A stretch of DNA of 64,000 nucleotides from Lucifuga dentata (Eukaryota; Chordata; Actinopteri; Ophidiiformes; Bythitidae), in NCBI GenBank assembly GCA_014773175.1, contig VXCM01000214.1, positions 1-64,000 on the forward strand. The letters are read 5' to 3'. The position numbers and the translations under genes were made by a program. The notes under the pieces are model-generated. The model did not search any database and had not been told where the DNA came from. It was given only the letters and a program-made list of their open reading frames with translations. Of the stretch, positions 1 through 10,724 are shown one piece after another (position 1 is the stretch's first letter; the number at the start of each line of letters is the position of its first letter).

Positions 1-409
1 TCAAGTTGTTTCGGTCATTCTGTGGCACACAAGTGAGGCGCGCTTGCCAGGGGACACCTGAAGCCAAGCCGAACCAACGTTGATTGAAACAGTTTCCCGT
101 AGGAGGAATAAACAAACATAATACAGTCATGCTAGCAAAGCTTTCGATGAGAGAATAAGATCGGGACGGGCTGGGGTGGGGTGTCATGTCCCAGAAAGTC
201 TCCCGTATTTCAATATTGACAGGTGTGCAAGTTGACGCACACACACTGTGGATCGTTTGGATTCAGTACAGTTTTATTTTCATCTTGGCCTCAAATATGC
301 GGATATAGTTCAGTTTTTGGCTGTCAAACACCGTGTTCTTATATCTTTGGTATCTCTGGAACGTATTTTAAATGATACTACTTCTTCCTGTACATTGTGA
401 TTTGCCCTA
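1..409. other. Intergenic, nothing recognised
   Basis: No open frame of note, no recognisable exon and no repeat that I can name. The segment ends at the TA dinucleotide that flanks the next MITE. Confidence 0.5.
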
Positions 410-920
410 CAGCGCTGGCCAAAAGTATTGCACCCTGTGTCCTGTATTTTTGTGTAAATCTTTATGAGTTAAATCACCACTCCAAACACAAAAAAACACA
501 AAATTTTTTTTTTTAGAGTTGGAGTTTTGAGTTTAGAGTTTTTTAGATTTAGAGTTTTGTTAGAATAAGTACAGCTGAAAAAAATCCAATAGATCTTAAT
601 AGTGTTAAGTAAGAAGACACTTGTGACGTATTAAGATTTGAAGAACAATACCAACATTATTAGTAGAGATCAAACAGAAAGTTAAAACATCTTCTTTGAA
701 GTAGGGTCAGAGGTCAAATGGTTTTCATGTGTTTTCACTGACTTGTAGAAATATTGTAGTCATTATCTACTCTGAAATCCAAATTTAAGTCTAGAATAAC
801 TGAATATTCTGAACGAATACTTAACTACTTGTAAAATACTAATAAATGAATTTTGGAGTGGTACTTTAGAAAAGTTTACACAAAAATACAAGGGGAGTGA
901 CATACTTTTGGCCAACTCTG
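410..920. mobile_element. Non-autonomous Tc1/mariner-like MITE
   Basis: The two ends are inverted copies of each other for about 75 bp. The left end begins CAGCGCTGGCCAAAAGTATT and the right end, reverse-complemented, begins CAGAGTTGGCCAAAAGTATG. Both then continue into GTATTTTTGTGTAAA and a shared CCACTCCAAA block. TA dinucleotides at 408-409 and 921-922 flank the element, as expected for Tc1/mariner target duplication. The sequence CAGYGCTGGCCAAAAGTATT is the usual end of a common fish Tc1-type family. The interior has no transposase, so the element cannot move by itself. Open frames inside it are not genes. Confidence 0.75.
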
Positions 921-1581
921 TAGCTACGCTGTAGTGCCTCCTTGTGATAAAAATACACAATAATGTAGACCCCTTACGAAGCGTTGTTAACAATGAGTGC
1001 AATGTGTTATAAGTTAAGACTGAAAGTGTCTTTTTTTCCCCATACATGTGTTTTGGGGAATGAGTGTGAAGGGGCACCAATGGATGTCTCGCCTAGGGTG
1101 CCAAAGTGGTCAGAAACGGCCCTGACTAGGATAATACTAATTCAGTAACATGTAAACAGTTTTGATGCATTTTTAATAGCTTGGGAGATAAATTCATCCA
1201 GAAAACTATTGTGTTTATTATACTCATTTATTTTATTGTAAGCCAGTAAATATTATTAGAACAAGACAAATTATGTCTAGGCTTATTCAACCTTGGTGGA
1301 GGTACAGTATGTGCTCTAAGGAATGCTCTTTTATTTTTGCTTTTATTATATATCTGCCATAATATGATACACTGGAGAAACTTCCTGGGACTGGGTGCTT
1401 GTGTTTTAAGTGTTGGGGAGGTTGCTTCAGCTTCCACTGGCGGTACACATTCCATATCTTTTATCATCATCATGGATCAGTTTGGATCTGCTTGAATGAA
1501 ACATATAGACATGGCACTTTGACCTTTCCTGGAATTCTCTTTGTGCCACACAATTAAAGTACCAGCAGGTCATGGACTGCA
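921..1581. other. Intergenic, nothing recognised
   Basis: AT-rich sequence with short open frames only. The 81-codon minus-strand frame near 1228-1473 has no domain, no splice context and biased low-complexity composition, so it is not called. Confidence 0.4.
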
Positions 1582-1820
1582 CTGAAAGGAACATAATGGC
1601 AATTTTGCATGCTTGAACCTAATAAATACTGCACATTATGTTAGTGCCAACAGTTTTCCAAAACTTGCTACTTGAGTGGCAAACTTTAGAATTTATTTTC
1701 CTACATTACAGAACTAAAGTATGGCTTTATGTTTGGGAAATTGGTTGGCAGTAATGTAATGTGCATGTGGGTAGTATTTATTGGACTCAAACATGCAAAA
1801 TCACAGGTTTTGTCCTTTAA
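1582..1820. mobile_element. Short member of the TTAA MITE family
   Basis: The left end (TGCATGCTTGAACCTAATAA, then ATTATGTTAGTGCCAACAG) is inverted at the right end (CTGTTGGCACTA-like, then a TATTTATTGGACTCAAACAT block ending TCCTTTAA). The same terminal sequence bounds the longer copies at 31394, 34946, 39826, 50195 and 57397. This copy is about 240 bp and lacks the middle of the long form. Confidence 0.6.
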
Positions 1821-3235
1821 GGAAGCAAAAACTGTTGAACTTCCCCAGAGAGAAATCATCCTGACATAACTGCTCAGTGTCATTTCAATCTATACTCAAT
1901 TACTCAGCCTGGATTGCCTGACATTTCTCCCTGTCAGTCACTGTATTTTCAGATACAGTCTGACAGCATAATATCTGCAGAGATGCAGCATGAAGCCAGA
2001 AAGATGGGTCAGGTGTGATAGAATTAAAGGAGAGATGTTTATACTGTTTTCTTCCTCTTTGCATAATTAGCAATGTCACTTTTGTTTAAATTAGTTTTCT
2101 TCTGTGTTTGTACGTGAGTGTGCATGGGTGTGCCTGTGTGTGTGTGTAAACTTTGATGGAGCTGCTGGTTTGACATCCCTCTATATTATTTTTCTGACCT
2201 GCAACTGCTTCTACTGGCAGGCAAAGACAATTAATTATACACACACACACACACACACCTAGNCCTGCAACTGCTTCTACTGGCAGGCAAAGACAATTAA
2301 TTATACACACACACACACACACACCTAGCCAGGATGTGGGATTGTGAGAAGTGATGCACCTGAGGGCTGTGTCCATCTCCTGGTTCATCTTCTTCATTTG
2401 GCCATTTCTTTGCAAGCGGAAACCTGAGGACTCACTAGCAGAAGCACTATTAAGGTTACAAAATACAAACTATGATATCTATCATGGACAATGGGTGGGA
2501 TTCATTAAAAAATCATGCTAACTATTCAATATCCCACTAAATAAGTGTGGCGATACTGCTTCTTCTAATGTCAAAGCGAAAGTGACATTAAATCACCAAA
2601 AAAGCCAAATCAATCAATCAATTAAATAAATAAATAAATAAATAAAAACCCTAAATTATCTGTTGTAGCACTCCGCACTTTAAGAGATGAGACACGCATA
2701 CACACCACTCTCCCATATGTTCAACTAATTATGCAGTTGGGCACACAGGAGAGTGATGTGTGTGTGTGTGTGTGTCCTATGAGAGAGAGAGAGACAGATC
2801 ACGCTTAAGAGCCACAGTGCCACGAGAATATGTGTGAGATGGGATCAAAATTTGCCGTTTAAATATACTATCTGATCAGCTGATTGGGCTTAAATATCAA
2901 ATTTATTGATCACTAATATAAATGAGGAAAATACAACTGAAAATGTCACCAAGATTTCATACCACCAAAATTTACTATCAGACTGAATCAGGTCTTAATT
3001 TTTGCATGACTGCATATTTAATGAATCACTTCTCTGACATGTATGTAAGGAAATATCATAGCAATGTCTTTCAAAGCAAATGCTAAAACATGCTGATAAC
3101 AGGCATGTATGAATGAAGGAACAAGGAAACTATTTGCCCTTATCAACATGTTAAATCTGTTGCTGTGTTTTACGAATTCCACTCAATATCTTAGACTTTG
3201 ACATGCACTCATGCTAAACTAGTTGTGTAGTCTTT
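1821..3235. other. Intergenic, microsatellites and a false duplication
   Basis: Contains an (AC)n tract copied on both sides of an N at 2263, an (AAAT)n run near 2624-2645, a (TG)n run near 2757-2776 and a short (GA)n run. The 65-bp segment 2198-2262 repeats at 2264-2328, which looks like an unmerged assembly overlap. No gene seen. Confidence 0.5.
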
Positions 3236-3319
3236 TTGACCAAAGGTAATTTAGGGAGAGCAATAAAATGGGCTGAAAGTGGGACCAGCATCGATGAGGA
3301 TGCAGAACATCCATCCATC

Positions 3320-3440
3320 CATTTTTCTTTTTTTTTTCTTTTTTATTTTATTAGGATAAACCCCTTGAGATGTACCATCTCGTTTTCGAGGGGGTCCCAA
3401 CATATATCACAAACATTACCATCAGACATCACAAACATTA
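3320..3440. repeat. Interspersed repeat fragment
   Basis: A block reading GGATAAACCCCTTGAGATG followed by a TCTCGTTTTCGAGGGGG-like segment resembles a dispersed fish repeat. It sits between a (CCAT)n tail and the SINE copy that follows. The family name is not certain. Confidence 0.3.
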
Positions 3441-3621
3441 CATAGCCTGTACATGTTTTTTGTGATGATAGGGAAAACCGGAGCACCCGGAGGAAACCCA
3501 CGCAAGCACGGAGAGAACATGCAAACTCCACACAGAAAGGCTCTGCCCTGCCTAGGAATCAAACCCAGGACCTCCTTGCTGTGAGGCAACAGTGCTAACC
3601 ACCGAGCCACCATGTCGCCCA
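3441..3621 (-). repeat. tRNA-derived SINE, copy 1
   Basis: Read on the minus strand it starts GGGCGACATGGTGGCTCGGT, carries a polymerase III A-box-like TGGTTAGCACTGTTGCC and a B-box-like GGTTTGATTCC, then a CTTTCTGTGTGGAGTTTGCA block. The same order occurs in the copies at 3622 and 17890. This is the layout of fish tRNA-derived SINEs. The frame breaks in overlapping open frames show it is not coding. Confidence 0.65.
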
Positions 3622-3829
3622 TTTTCTGTACCCGTTTGTCCTNGGGGATGATTAAATTGCGATTCAGACATGTCTTTGGAGATGGGAGGAAGCCGGAGCA
3701 CCCAGAGAGAACCCACGCAGATATGGGGAGAACATACAAACTCCACACAGAAGGGACCCGGTCAGATTCGAACCCGGGACCTTCTTGCTGTGAGGTGACA
3801 GTGCTAACCACTGAGCCACCATGCCTCCC
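3622..3829 (-). repeat. tRNA-derived SINE, copy 2
   Basis: A second head-to-tail copy of the same SINE, with the box-B-like GGTTCGAATC intact and the CTCCACACAGAAGGGACC segment shared with copy 1. A single N at 3643 interrupts its tail. Its 5' end lies about 30 bp from the stop codon of the kinase on the same strand, so it would fall in that gene's 3' untranslated region. Confidence 0.7.
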
Positions 3830-3858
3830 TGCAGAAGAACAGTATCTTTTTAATATGT

Positions 3859-6800
3859 TTAATCATTTTTCACATTAATCCACGGATGCTGCAGAGCTTC
3901 ACTTGCTGTCATGAGCTCCTTTGGGTCATACCTAAACAAACAAAATAGAGACAGATCAGAACAGCTGAACAAAACCTTGTGTCTATAAATAAAGAACAAA
4001 TTACTGTACTCCACTGAGAATAACTGACATTATTAAAATGTCATTTCTAAGTAGTGTTTCTAAAGAAGTGCACTTACTTAAGGCAGCGCTGAATGAAGTC
4101 CAGAAACTGAGAATCATTTGTCCCCAGGCACTCAGACAGACTCGTTTGATTGCACTTGATGTATGAATCATCGAGTGGGTTGCCCTCACAATCTGCATAT
4201 CCATAACACATTGACAAGTCAGTTAAAAGATATCTTGCAGAGTTTAGCAATATCATCGGTCAAATATTTAATGACATAATTAGCCAAAATATTTAAAAGT
4301 TTTGCTTACCAAACAAATCGTCCATAAAACGATATGATTTAATCAGCTCTTTCGGTGGAGCACCCAATACCTGTAAGATACATTCAAGCACTTCTAAATA
4401 TTCTCAACTAATAAAGTTCAGCAAATGTTATGTAAAAAATAAAAAATAAAAATAAAGTTACATTACCATCATCATGCAGTTTAATATGCTTTCCTTCGTT
4501 GTATCAAAGAGAAGTTGACCGGTGAACAGTTCACTTAAGATGCATCCCAGACTCCACATGTCCATGGACGCGTCACAGGGTTCACCCAGATGGTACTCAG
4601 GAGGTGCATAAGCAGGAGTCACAATTATGGGATATTCTGAGAAGGACAGTATAAAAAGTTAGGCTTTGCAGTCTGTAATCAATTTTCTTAAAATTTCAAT
4701 GACCCGCAATTAACAGTTCTACATGAAACAGTTCATTATGTAATGATAAACATCTGAACACTCACAAGAGACCATCAACAAGTAGCACCCGACAAAGTCG
4801 ATCATTTTTGCATGCTTCTCGTTGTCTTTGGTGGAAAGTAAAATGTTTTCCTGGAAAAGAAAAAGACCTGTACTTTAGTATGATGTTATCATGAATACAT
4901 AATACAAAAATGATGCATGTTTTTGAGTGTAGAAATAGTACTTACTGGTTTTAGGTCACCATGGACCATCCATGACTCATGGAGCATGAGGGGGGACTTT
5001 AGAATATCTTTTGCATAGTGTCTGACCTTAGTCATGCTTAACTTACAACATTCTTGGTCCTTCAGCAAATTTAAAAAGTTTTTTCTGAAAGAATGAATGT
5101 GAGAAGCTTATTTTAACTTCTGACCTGATTTAAATGGANAAAAGTTTTTTCTGAAAGAATGAATGTGAGAAGCTTATTTTAACTTCTGACCTGATTTAAA
5201 TGGAAGAAAATTGAAACAAATCAACATGATGATCAGTATTTTCTGAAACTTACTCTAACAACTCAAAAGTGATGCAGATGTGATTACGGAAGACAAAATT
5301 ATCTTTCATATGTGCCCAAAGTTAGCCGAGTCGTCTGGGTCAGTTAAATGCAGTAACTGCAAGATCTGAAGCTCATGCTCAACATCTACAGAGGAACTGA
5401 AAAAAACGGAGAGAGGAGAGAATGATATGAGCTCATTACTGTGACTGCATTTCAAATAGACCTCTAAAGTATTCATTATCAATGAATATATTCACTAGCA
5501 TACATTGGTTTTTAGGTAAAGTTTTACCTTTTGTAGTTTTGAACAACTTTGACAGCCACCAGTTCCTGAGTTTTATGGTCCTTACATTTAAGAACTGTAC
5601 CACCAGAATGTTTCCCAAGCTCCTCCAGCACCTCATAACGGTAAGCCAAATGGTCTGTCAGGATCTATGGGAGAGAAGCGTTCATTTCCAGCAGCAGATA
5701 AAATGCAAAAAATATCCATCCCAGCCTTAAGACACACTGCATTGATGTAAGTTAACAAACATGATAAATTAAGTTAATTGGAAACCTCATTTTTTTTTAA
5801 TTATCTTAGATCAAAAGATGCATTAGATTTCATCCAAAATTAGGCCCTCTAGAAAATGTAGTTTTAATTCCAAGCCCATACAAACATCCATCATGGAATG
5901 TGGACAAATAGTTGAATTTTGCGTCTTACCTAAGGTTATCATGAAATATTTGTGAGTTAATTGGAGATGTCAGAATAGCAAATATAGAAAACTAGTCTGA
6001 AATCTTACTTGTCCGCAATTGTAGACATCAGGGAGGAGATAAAAAAAAAGAGCATCTTCTCCAGTAAAAGGATGTTTTGCTAAATAATAAATGCTTCTTC
6101 TAAATTCATAGACAATTTATCTCTTGTGGGACAAAAAGTAACAACCAGTCAGAACTCATTACTGGATAAGTACTTACAGTCCTGTAGTACCCATTCCTGC
6201 TATCATATTCCAATTTGTCTTGTGAATGGTATGGCCTGATCTTCTTGGAAGTCAAGGAGGTGTGGAAGTACCACACCTCCTTGTAGTTTGTGATTTCATT
6301 TCTCTCAAATTCTGTCAAATATTTCCCGTACTTCTCCAGGACAACTGTAAAGGGAAAAAAGTTGTCAGAGGTCATCCCTCACATTTTCAGATTAGAAAAA
6401 GTATTTAAACTCATATGCTAAATTGATTTTTTTTTTTTTTTTTTTTTTTTNTCCAGAACTGGTTGTCATTTCATCCTGCTTCTGCTTGGTATCTGGATTT
6501 TTACTGGTGAGGTTTTGCCTGTTCTGTACACCATCTTTCTCCTGATTACAGAATCAAGAAAAGAGAGAGTTAAACTCTTCCCAGAAAATGTCATGATAGT
6601 ACAGTACATCATGGTCACAAATTATGGTGGGGACAGGTGGCATGGGCATTAGAGCTCTGAGGCTTTTAAAGATGTGTACTACATGTTAACTGAGGTTTTT
6701 ATGGCTAATAAAGCATCTGAGGCGTCGACACACATGCTACCTTTGTGACACATGGTATCGCTCGCTTCCATTATACCTTCCACATGCTGCCCCAGTCTGT

Positions 6801-7730
6801 GCAGATGAACAAGTTATGTCAATAAAGTGCAGAGACAGATGATAAAGAATCATGTAAAAAAGCACACCTGATGGTTGATGTATTTCTCCTTTGTGTTCTT
6901 GGGCTGCAGACACTGCTTAGATCCATACTCAGGTTTTGGCTGGGGATTCGACTGAAGAGTCTTTTCTCTCTTCATGATTGGTGGGATAATCTGCTCAAGT
7001 TGTAGCTTGGGGAGTTTCAGCTGGTCCGCCTTGATTGGTGGGAGGATAGCCCACTGAGCACAATTGGGATCCTTCTTCCCGGTGGCAGGCTGTGGCTGGA
7101 AAGACTCTTTGGTCTTTTGAGATGGAGGGATGACGGCCTTCGTACCACATTTCAACTCTTCACAGTCACAGGGACTGGCTGAGCGCATTTCTGCATGCTC
7201 TTCTTGAGGGGTAGGAGATGATTAGAATGACAAAGAAAACTCTCAGTGACAGGCTCTGGCAGGCGGCATTTCTCCTTGCTCTTTGTGGATGGTGGGAGGA
7301 TAACTTGCTGGACACACCTGGGACCCTTCCCAGTGGTAGGCTGTGGCTGAAGATATGACTCTTTGGTCTTTTGAACTTGGGGGGTGATGACCTTCTGTTT
7401 GGGCTTAGAAACCTTGTCAGTCACAGGCCCTGGCTGTGGTGGTTTTTGCAGGGTCTTTTTGATTGGTGGACGATCAGTCATCTTACTACAAGTAAGAAAA
7501 CTCTCAGTGGCAGGCTGTGGCAGCATGGTTTTCTTCGTGGTCTTGTTAGTTGATGGGAGGACCATGCGCTGATCCCACTTGGGATCCTTCCCAGTGGCAA
7601 GTTGTGGCTGGAGGCGGTTCTTCATATTTTGGACTGGTGTGATGATAACCTGCTGATGGCGGCGGTGACAATTCTTTGTGTCAAGCTTGAATTCACGCAA
7701 AGTTTGGCAGCCTGGTTGGATGACATTATC
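3859..7730 (-). pseudogene. DYRK2/3/4-like protein kinase, divergent, probably decayed
   Basis: Minus-strand exons, in transcript order: 6868-7730, 6452-6541 (runs into an N), 6178-6344, 5528-5664, 5254-5396, 4946-5084, 4766-4850, 4467-4636, 4310-4370, 4078-4192 and 3859-3931 (stop TAA). All internal borders are GT-AG. The NAPA-like segment (LEKYGKYLTEFERNEI) and [35 protein letters not shown] and DMWSLGCIL match class II DYRK kinases, which autophosphorylate on tyrosine and phosphorylate Ser/Thr targets. Key motifs are altered: HCD is HGDLKPEN, DFG is DFV and APE is APPE. Three breaks are visible: a 1-bp deletion near 7155, a 1-bp deletion near 5307, and a TAA formed where exon 4766-4850 joins 4467-4636. 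Neighbouring eef2 and unc13a show no such errors, so real decay is more likely than sequencing noise. I found no start codon exon upstream of 7730. The paralogue (DYRK4 versus DYRK2/3) is unresolved. Confidence 0.75.
6868..7730 (-). repeat. Tandem Pro/Gln/Lys-rich repeats inside the kinase N-terminal exon
   Basis: The exon codes for about 2.5 copies of an 87-residue (261-bp) repeat. Diagnostic repeats of the unit are LQPQLATGKDPKWDQ, LQPQPTTGKGPRCVQ and FQPQPATGKKDPNCAQ, each followed by a VLPP- or ILPP-like stretch and a PVT.K block. The frame is open from 7730 to 7152 and continues in another frame from about 7188 to 6868. Aligning unit 2 with unit 1 shows the shift is a loss of one base near 7155. 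The region is likely disordered. A bordering donor (CATCAG, then GTGTGC) closes the exon in phase 0. Confidence 0.65.
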
Positions 7731-9850
7731 CTATGAGGAAAACAGAAGGTGTGTTTTATTAAATCAACAGAAAAATGCACACCACTTATGTGTACCTGCA
7801 CATAAGTGCAGTAAGTGCATAAGTACATAAGTGCATAAGTACCTGTTCATCGTGTGAAGTTGATATTCAGCAGATTTATTGCACAGGACCCAAAGACCCA
7901 GTCGGACCAGTGTCACGTCTGAAGTTGTTCTTGAATTGAGCTGTACCAGTATAAAGTAGTTTGTGCGGCAGGATACGCTCCAGGGTGTGGCAGATATATG
8001 CTTTGGTCCAATGGCAGTCACACCCGACCCCATACAGTAAACAAAGCTAGCTCACAAGGACATGCAGAACAAAATTATGGCAGGCTGCAGCGTAACCCAT
8101 AAAATTCGGCCCGTTCCGAACAGGCACGTTTTCAGTGGGCACTGCACTAGTTGATGTTAATGATATAGTAATTTGTTTTTAGTCTTAAAAATATCAAGAC
8201 TATGAAGACAAAGAAACAACAAGGTACTGGAAGGGACAATTAAGTGATCTATTCCTGTTTTCAACATCCACTATCACTATAGCAACCAGTGATGTATTCA
8301 GGCTAAAGTGACCAGTGACCTGACCACTTGTTAATCTATAGAACACTGGACAAACAGCTGGTTTACAGCATAAATATTTTTCTCAATTGGCCTGGTAGGG
8401 TCTGATCATGCTTTTGAAGACTTTCTGACTCCAAGACCCAACTAACGTCTACAATTCTCTTAGCTGTGATCCCTGGAGAGTCTTTGGCTACTCGAATCCT
8501 CCTCACTGTACGTGGGCTCAATAGACACATGTCCTCTTCCGGCCGATTATTTAATATTTGTTTCACAATAAGAATGTCTTTTTCCTTTCCGTTATTTAAC
8601 TTTAATTATTAAAGGTTATATTTATGTTAACATTTTGAATGAAAGATGAAGAAGATCAACATAAGGACTTTTTTTTTTCCAAGCCCATTTCGCTTTTATT
8701 TGCCAAGGTTACCAATATTTGTGGAGGGCACCATACATTTGTACAGGGCTGCAAATGAGATGTAGCACTGTGTTTGTATCATTGTCTGATAGAATCTGTC
8801 ATTCTTCACTGGCCTTGTCCTACTCCTCAGGGGTCTAGGTTTTATATGAATGAGCTGAAGAAATAGCAGCAGGTGAACCAGCACACTGAGAAAATGATGC
8901 TACAAAAGGCACAGATCAAAAAAAAAAAAAAAAAAAANAAAAAAAAAAAAAAAAAAATCACAAGCTCAGGTAAGGCGTGCTGTGGTTGTTTTTTGCTTTT
9001 GTTTTTTTGGAAGTTACTCAAAAACTCAGACAAATATGCATAGGCGGTGCTGTTGTATTAAAAACACTGAAATGTAATTTGAGCAGATCATGGTTCTTCG
9101 GTGACGCCTTTTAAAATGTAATCTTCCTGTAGGTGGATGGCCTCTGAGCTGGAGAAGTGTCATAACTTAAGTGTTTGTACGTGTGGACATGGATGATTTC
9201 TACCCTGCTGCTCCAAGCTGAAGGACAAACCAATCAATGGCTGTGGGATCCAATAGCATGCTGGGAAGTGAAAAATATTATTTGGGAAAAGAAAAAAAAA
9301 GAAAAAAAAAATATATATATTATTTGGGTTTTACACATTTTGTACATTGTAATGGCTTGTCTTTTCTGTCCAGTTACTGTGTGGTGTGAATCAGATGTCA
9401 GGCTCATTGTAAAGTAACCCCACATGCTCCTTACACACATATACAGTTATCTCTATGTGTGTACTGAGTTACAGGTCACACAGTAACATTCTGATTAAAA
9501 GGTTCATCACAGCCTTTTAATCACACTTCCCTGTAAAATCTCTCTTTAACATTTGAATCTTACACTGCCAATGAAGAAAATTTCATCCACATGTGAAGTA
9601 TATACATTAACATGCATAAGTTTAGAATCTTCCAGAAATTTTAATGATTTTGATAGAAATTGATACTTTAAACATATAGCCAAGACATTAATAATGTTGC
9701 AAATGGCTATTACTGCTGGCAGTGACTGATGAATAAGTAATTATTCACATAAACTGCAAAGTCCCATTTTCAGCCACCATTACTCTAATGTCTGAATGAT
9801 AAACTCTTTTAGCTCATCCTTAAAAGAAAAACAAAATTAACATTTTCTTC
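7731..9850. other. Intergenic, no gene recognised
   Basis: Holds a short array of AAGTGCATAAGT-like units near 7798-7845 and an A-run interrupted by an N at 8938. A minus-strand frame at 8363-8566 has a weak helix-turn-helix look (SPRTVRRIRVAKDSPGITAK), faintly like the N-terminus of a Tc1 transposase, but it is too short and isolated to call. The missing 5' exon of the kinase, if it exists, would lie here. Confidence 0.4.
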
Positions 9851-9854
9851 GAAT

Positions 9855-10308
9855 GTCCTTGACTGGCCATCTCAGCCCCCAGATTTCAGTCCCACTGAAA
9901 ATCTTTGGTGTGATTTAAAGAAAGCAGCAGCAACACAAAAACCAAAGAATATCAGTGAGCTGCAAGCTTTTGCACAAAGGAATGGGTCAAGATTCCAGCA
10001 GAGTGGCGTCATGAGCTTGCGCGCACTTACTGGAAACATTTATTAGAGCTTATAAAGGGTAAAGGATGCTCTACAAAATACTGATTTTGGAGGTTGAATA
10101 ATTTTGCACAGTAATATCGATGGAAAGATTAGATTTTTGTTTTGTTTAGGCTATTAGTAAATCAATTTTTCTCAAACATTGCCCCACATGTGTACAATTA
10201 CACATTTTTTGACTGTTTTCTAAGGCCTTAGTTGATATATTTTAATAAAATTTTATTTACATCACCAAGAGTCTAGAGAGTTGAAAAATTTTGATTGCAA
10301 CTGTACAT
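9855..10308 (+). pseudogene. Tc1/mariner transposase C-terminal remnant
   Basis: Translation gives VLDWPSQPPDFSPTENLW followed by a DLKKAAATQKPKNISELQAF stretch, the region around the third catalytic acid (the E of ENLW) of DDE Tc1/mariner transposases. A +1 frame change near 9977 is needed to continue into EWVKIPAEWRHELART and the C-terminal stop at 10082-10084. The 220-bp 3' flank resembles the noncoding end of such an element. The N-terminal two thirds and left end are missing, so it is a 5'-truncated fossil. Confidence 0.7.

Positions 10309-10309
<1 letters not shown>

Positions 10310-10381
<72 letters not shown>
10310..10381. repeat. (TG)n microsatellite
   Basis: About 35 TG units with a TTTG interruption and a GAGTG ending. 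It abuts the end of the Tc1/mariner remnant. Confidence 0.9.
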
Positions 10382-10382
<1 letters not shown>

Positions 10383-10724
10383 AGTGTGTCTGTTAGGCTT
10401 AATTACTGTCTAATTCTGGTCCTCATGAACCCACACCACCCCTACTCTCCAGTCTTCTCTCCCAGAATGTGACTCATGAGATAATTTTATGCTTTTTGAA
10501 GAGCGCTTTTTGACACGAGCTTGTCCATACAATTTGTCACATAGTGGTCCATCTGTCACATCAACGCTCAGCCATGCCACACCCCTATCATGTTAATAAA
10601 TTCACCACTGCTGTAGCCAAAGAAAAATATCTCAGCATTGACAAGACACAGATATGAATGCCATGTGTGTATTTACAGGCAAATACGCATTCACACATAT
10701 GCATTCTTCAGTTTATCTTCCATA

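Noticed and set aside
763..1080. 105-codon minus-strand frame
   Set aside because: Mostly inside the Tc1-like MITE; no domain.
2198..2328. Apparent tandem duplication of a 65-bp unit
   Set aside because: Surrounds an N; same pattern at six other Ns, so assembly overlap.
3422..3811. 129-codon minus-strand frame
   Set aside because: Translation of two tandem SINE copies.
8363..8566. Possible Tc1 N-terminal fragment on the minus strand
   Set aside because: Only a weak helix-turn-helix resemblance over about 25 residues.
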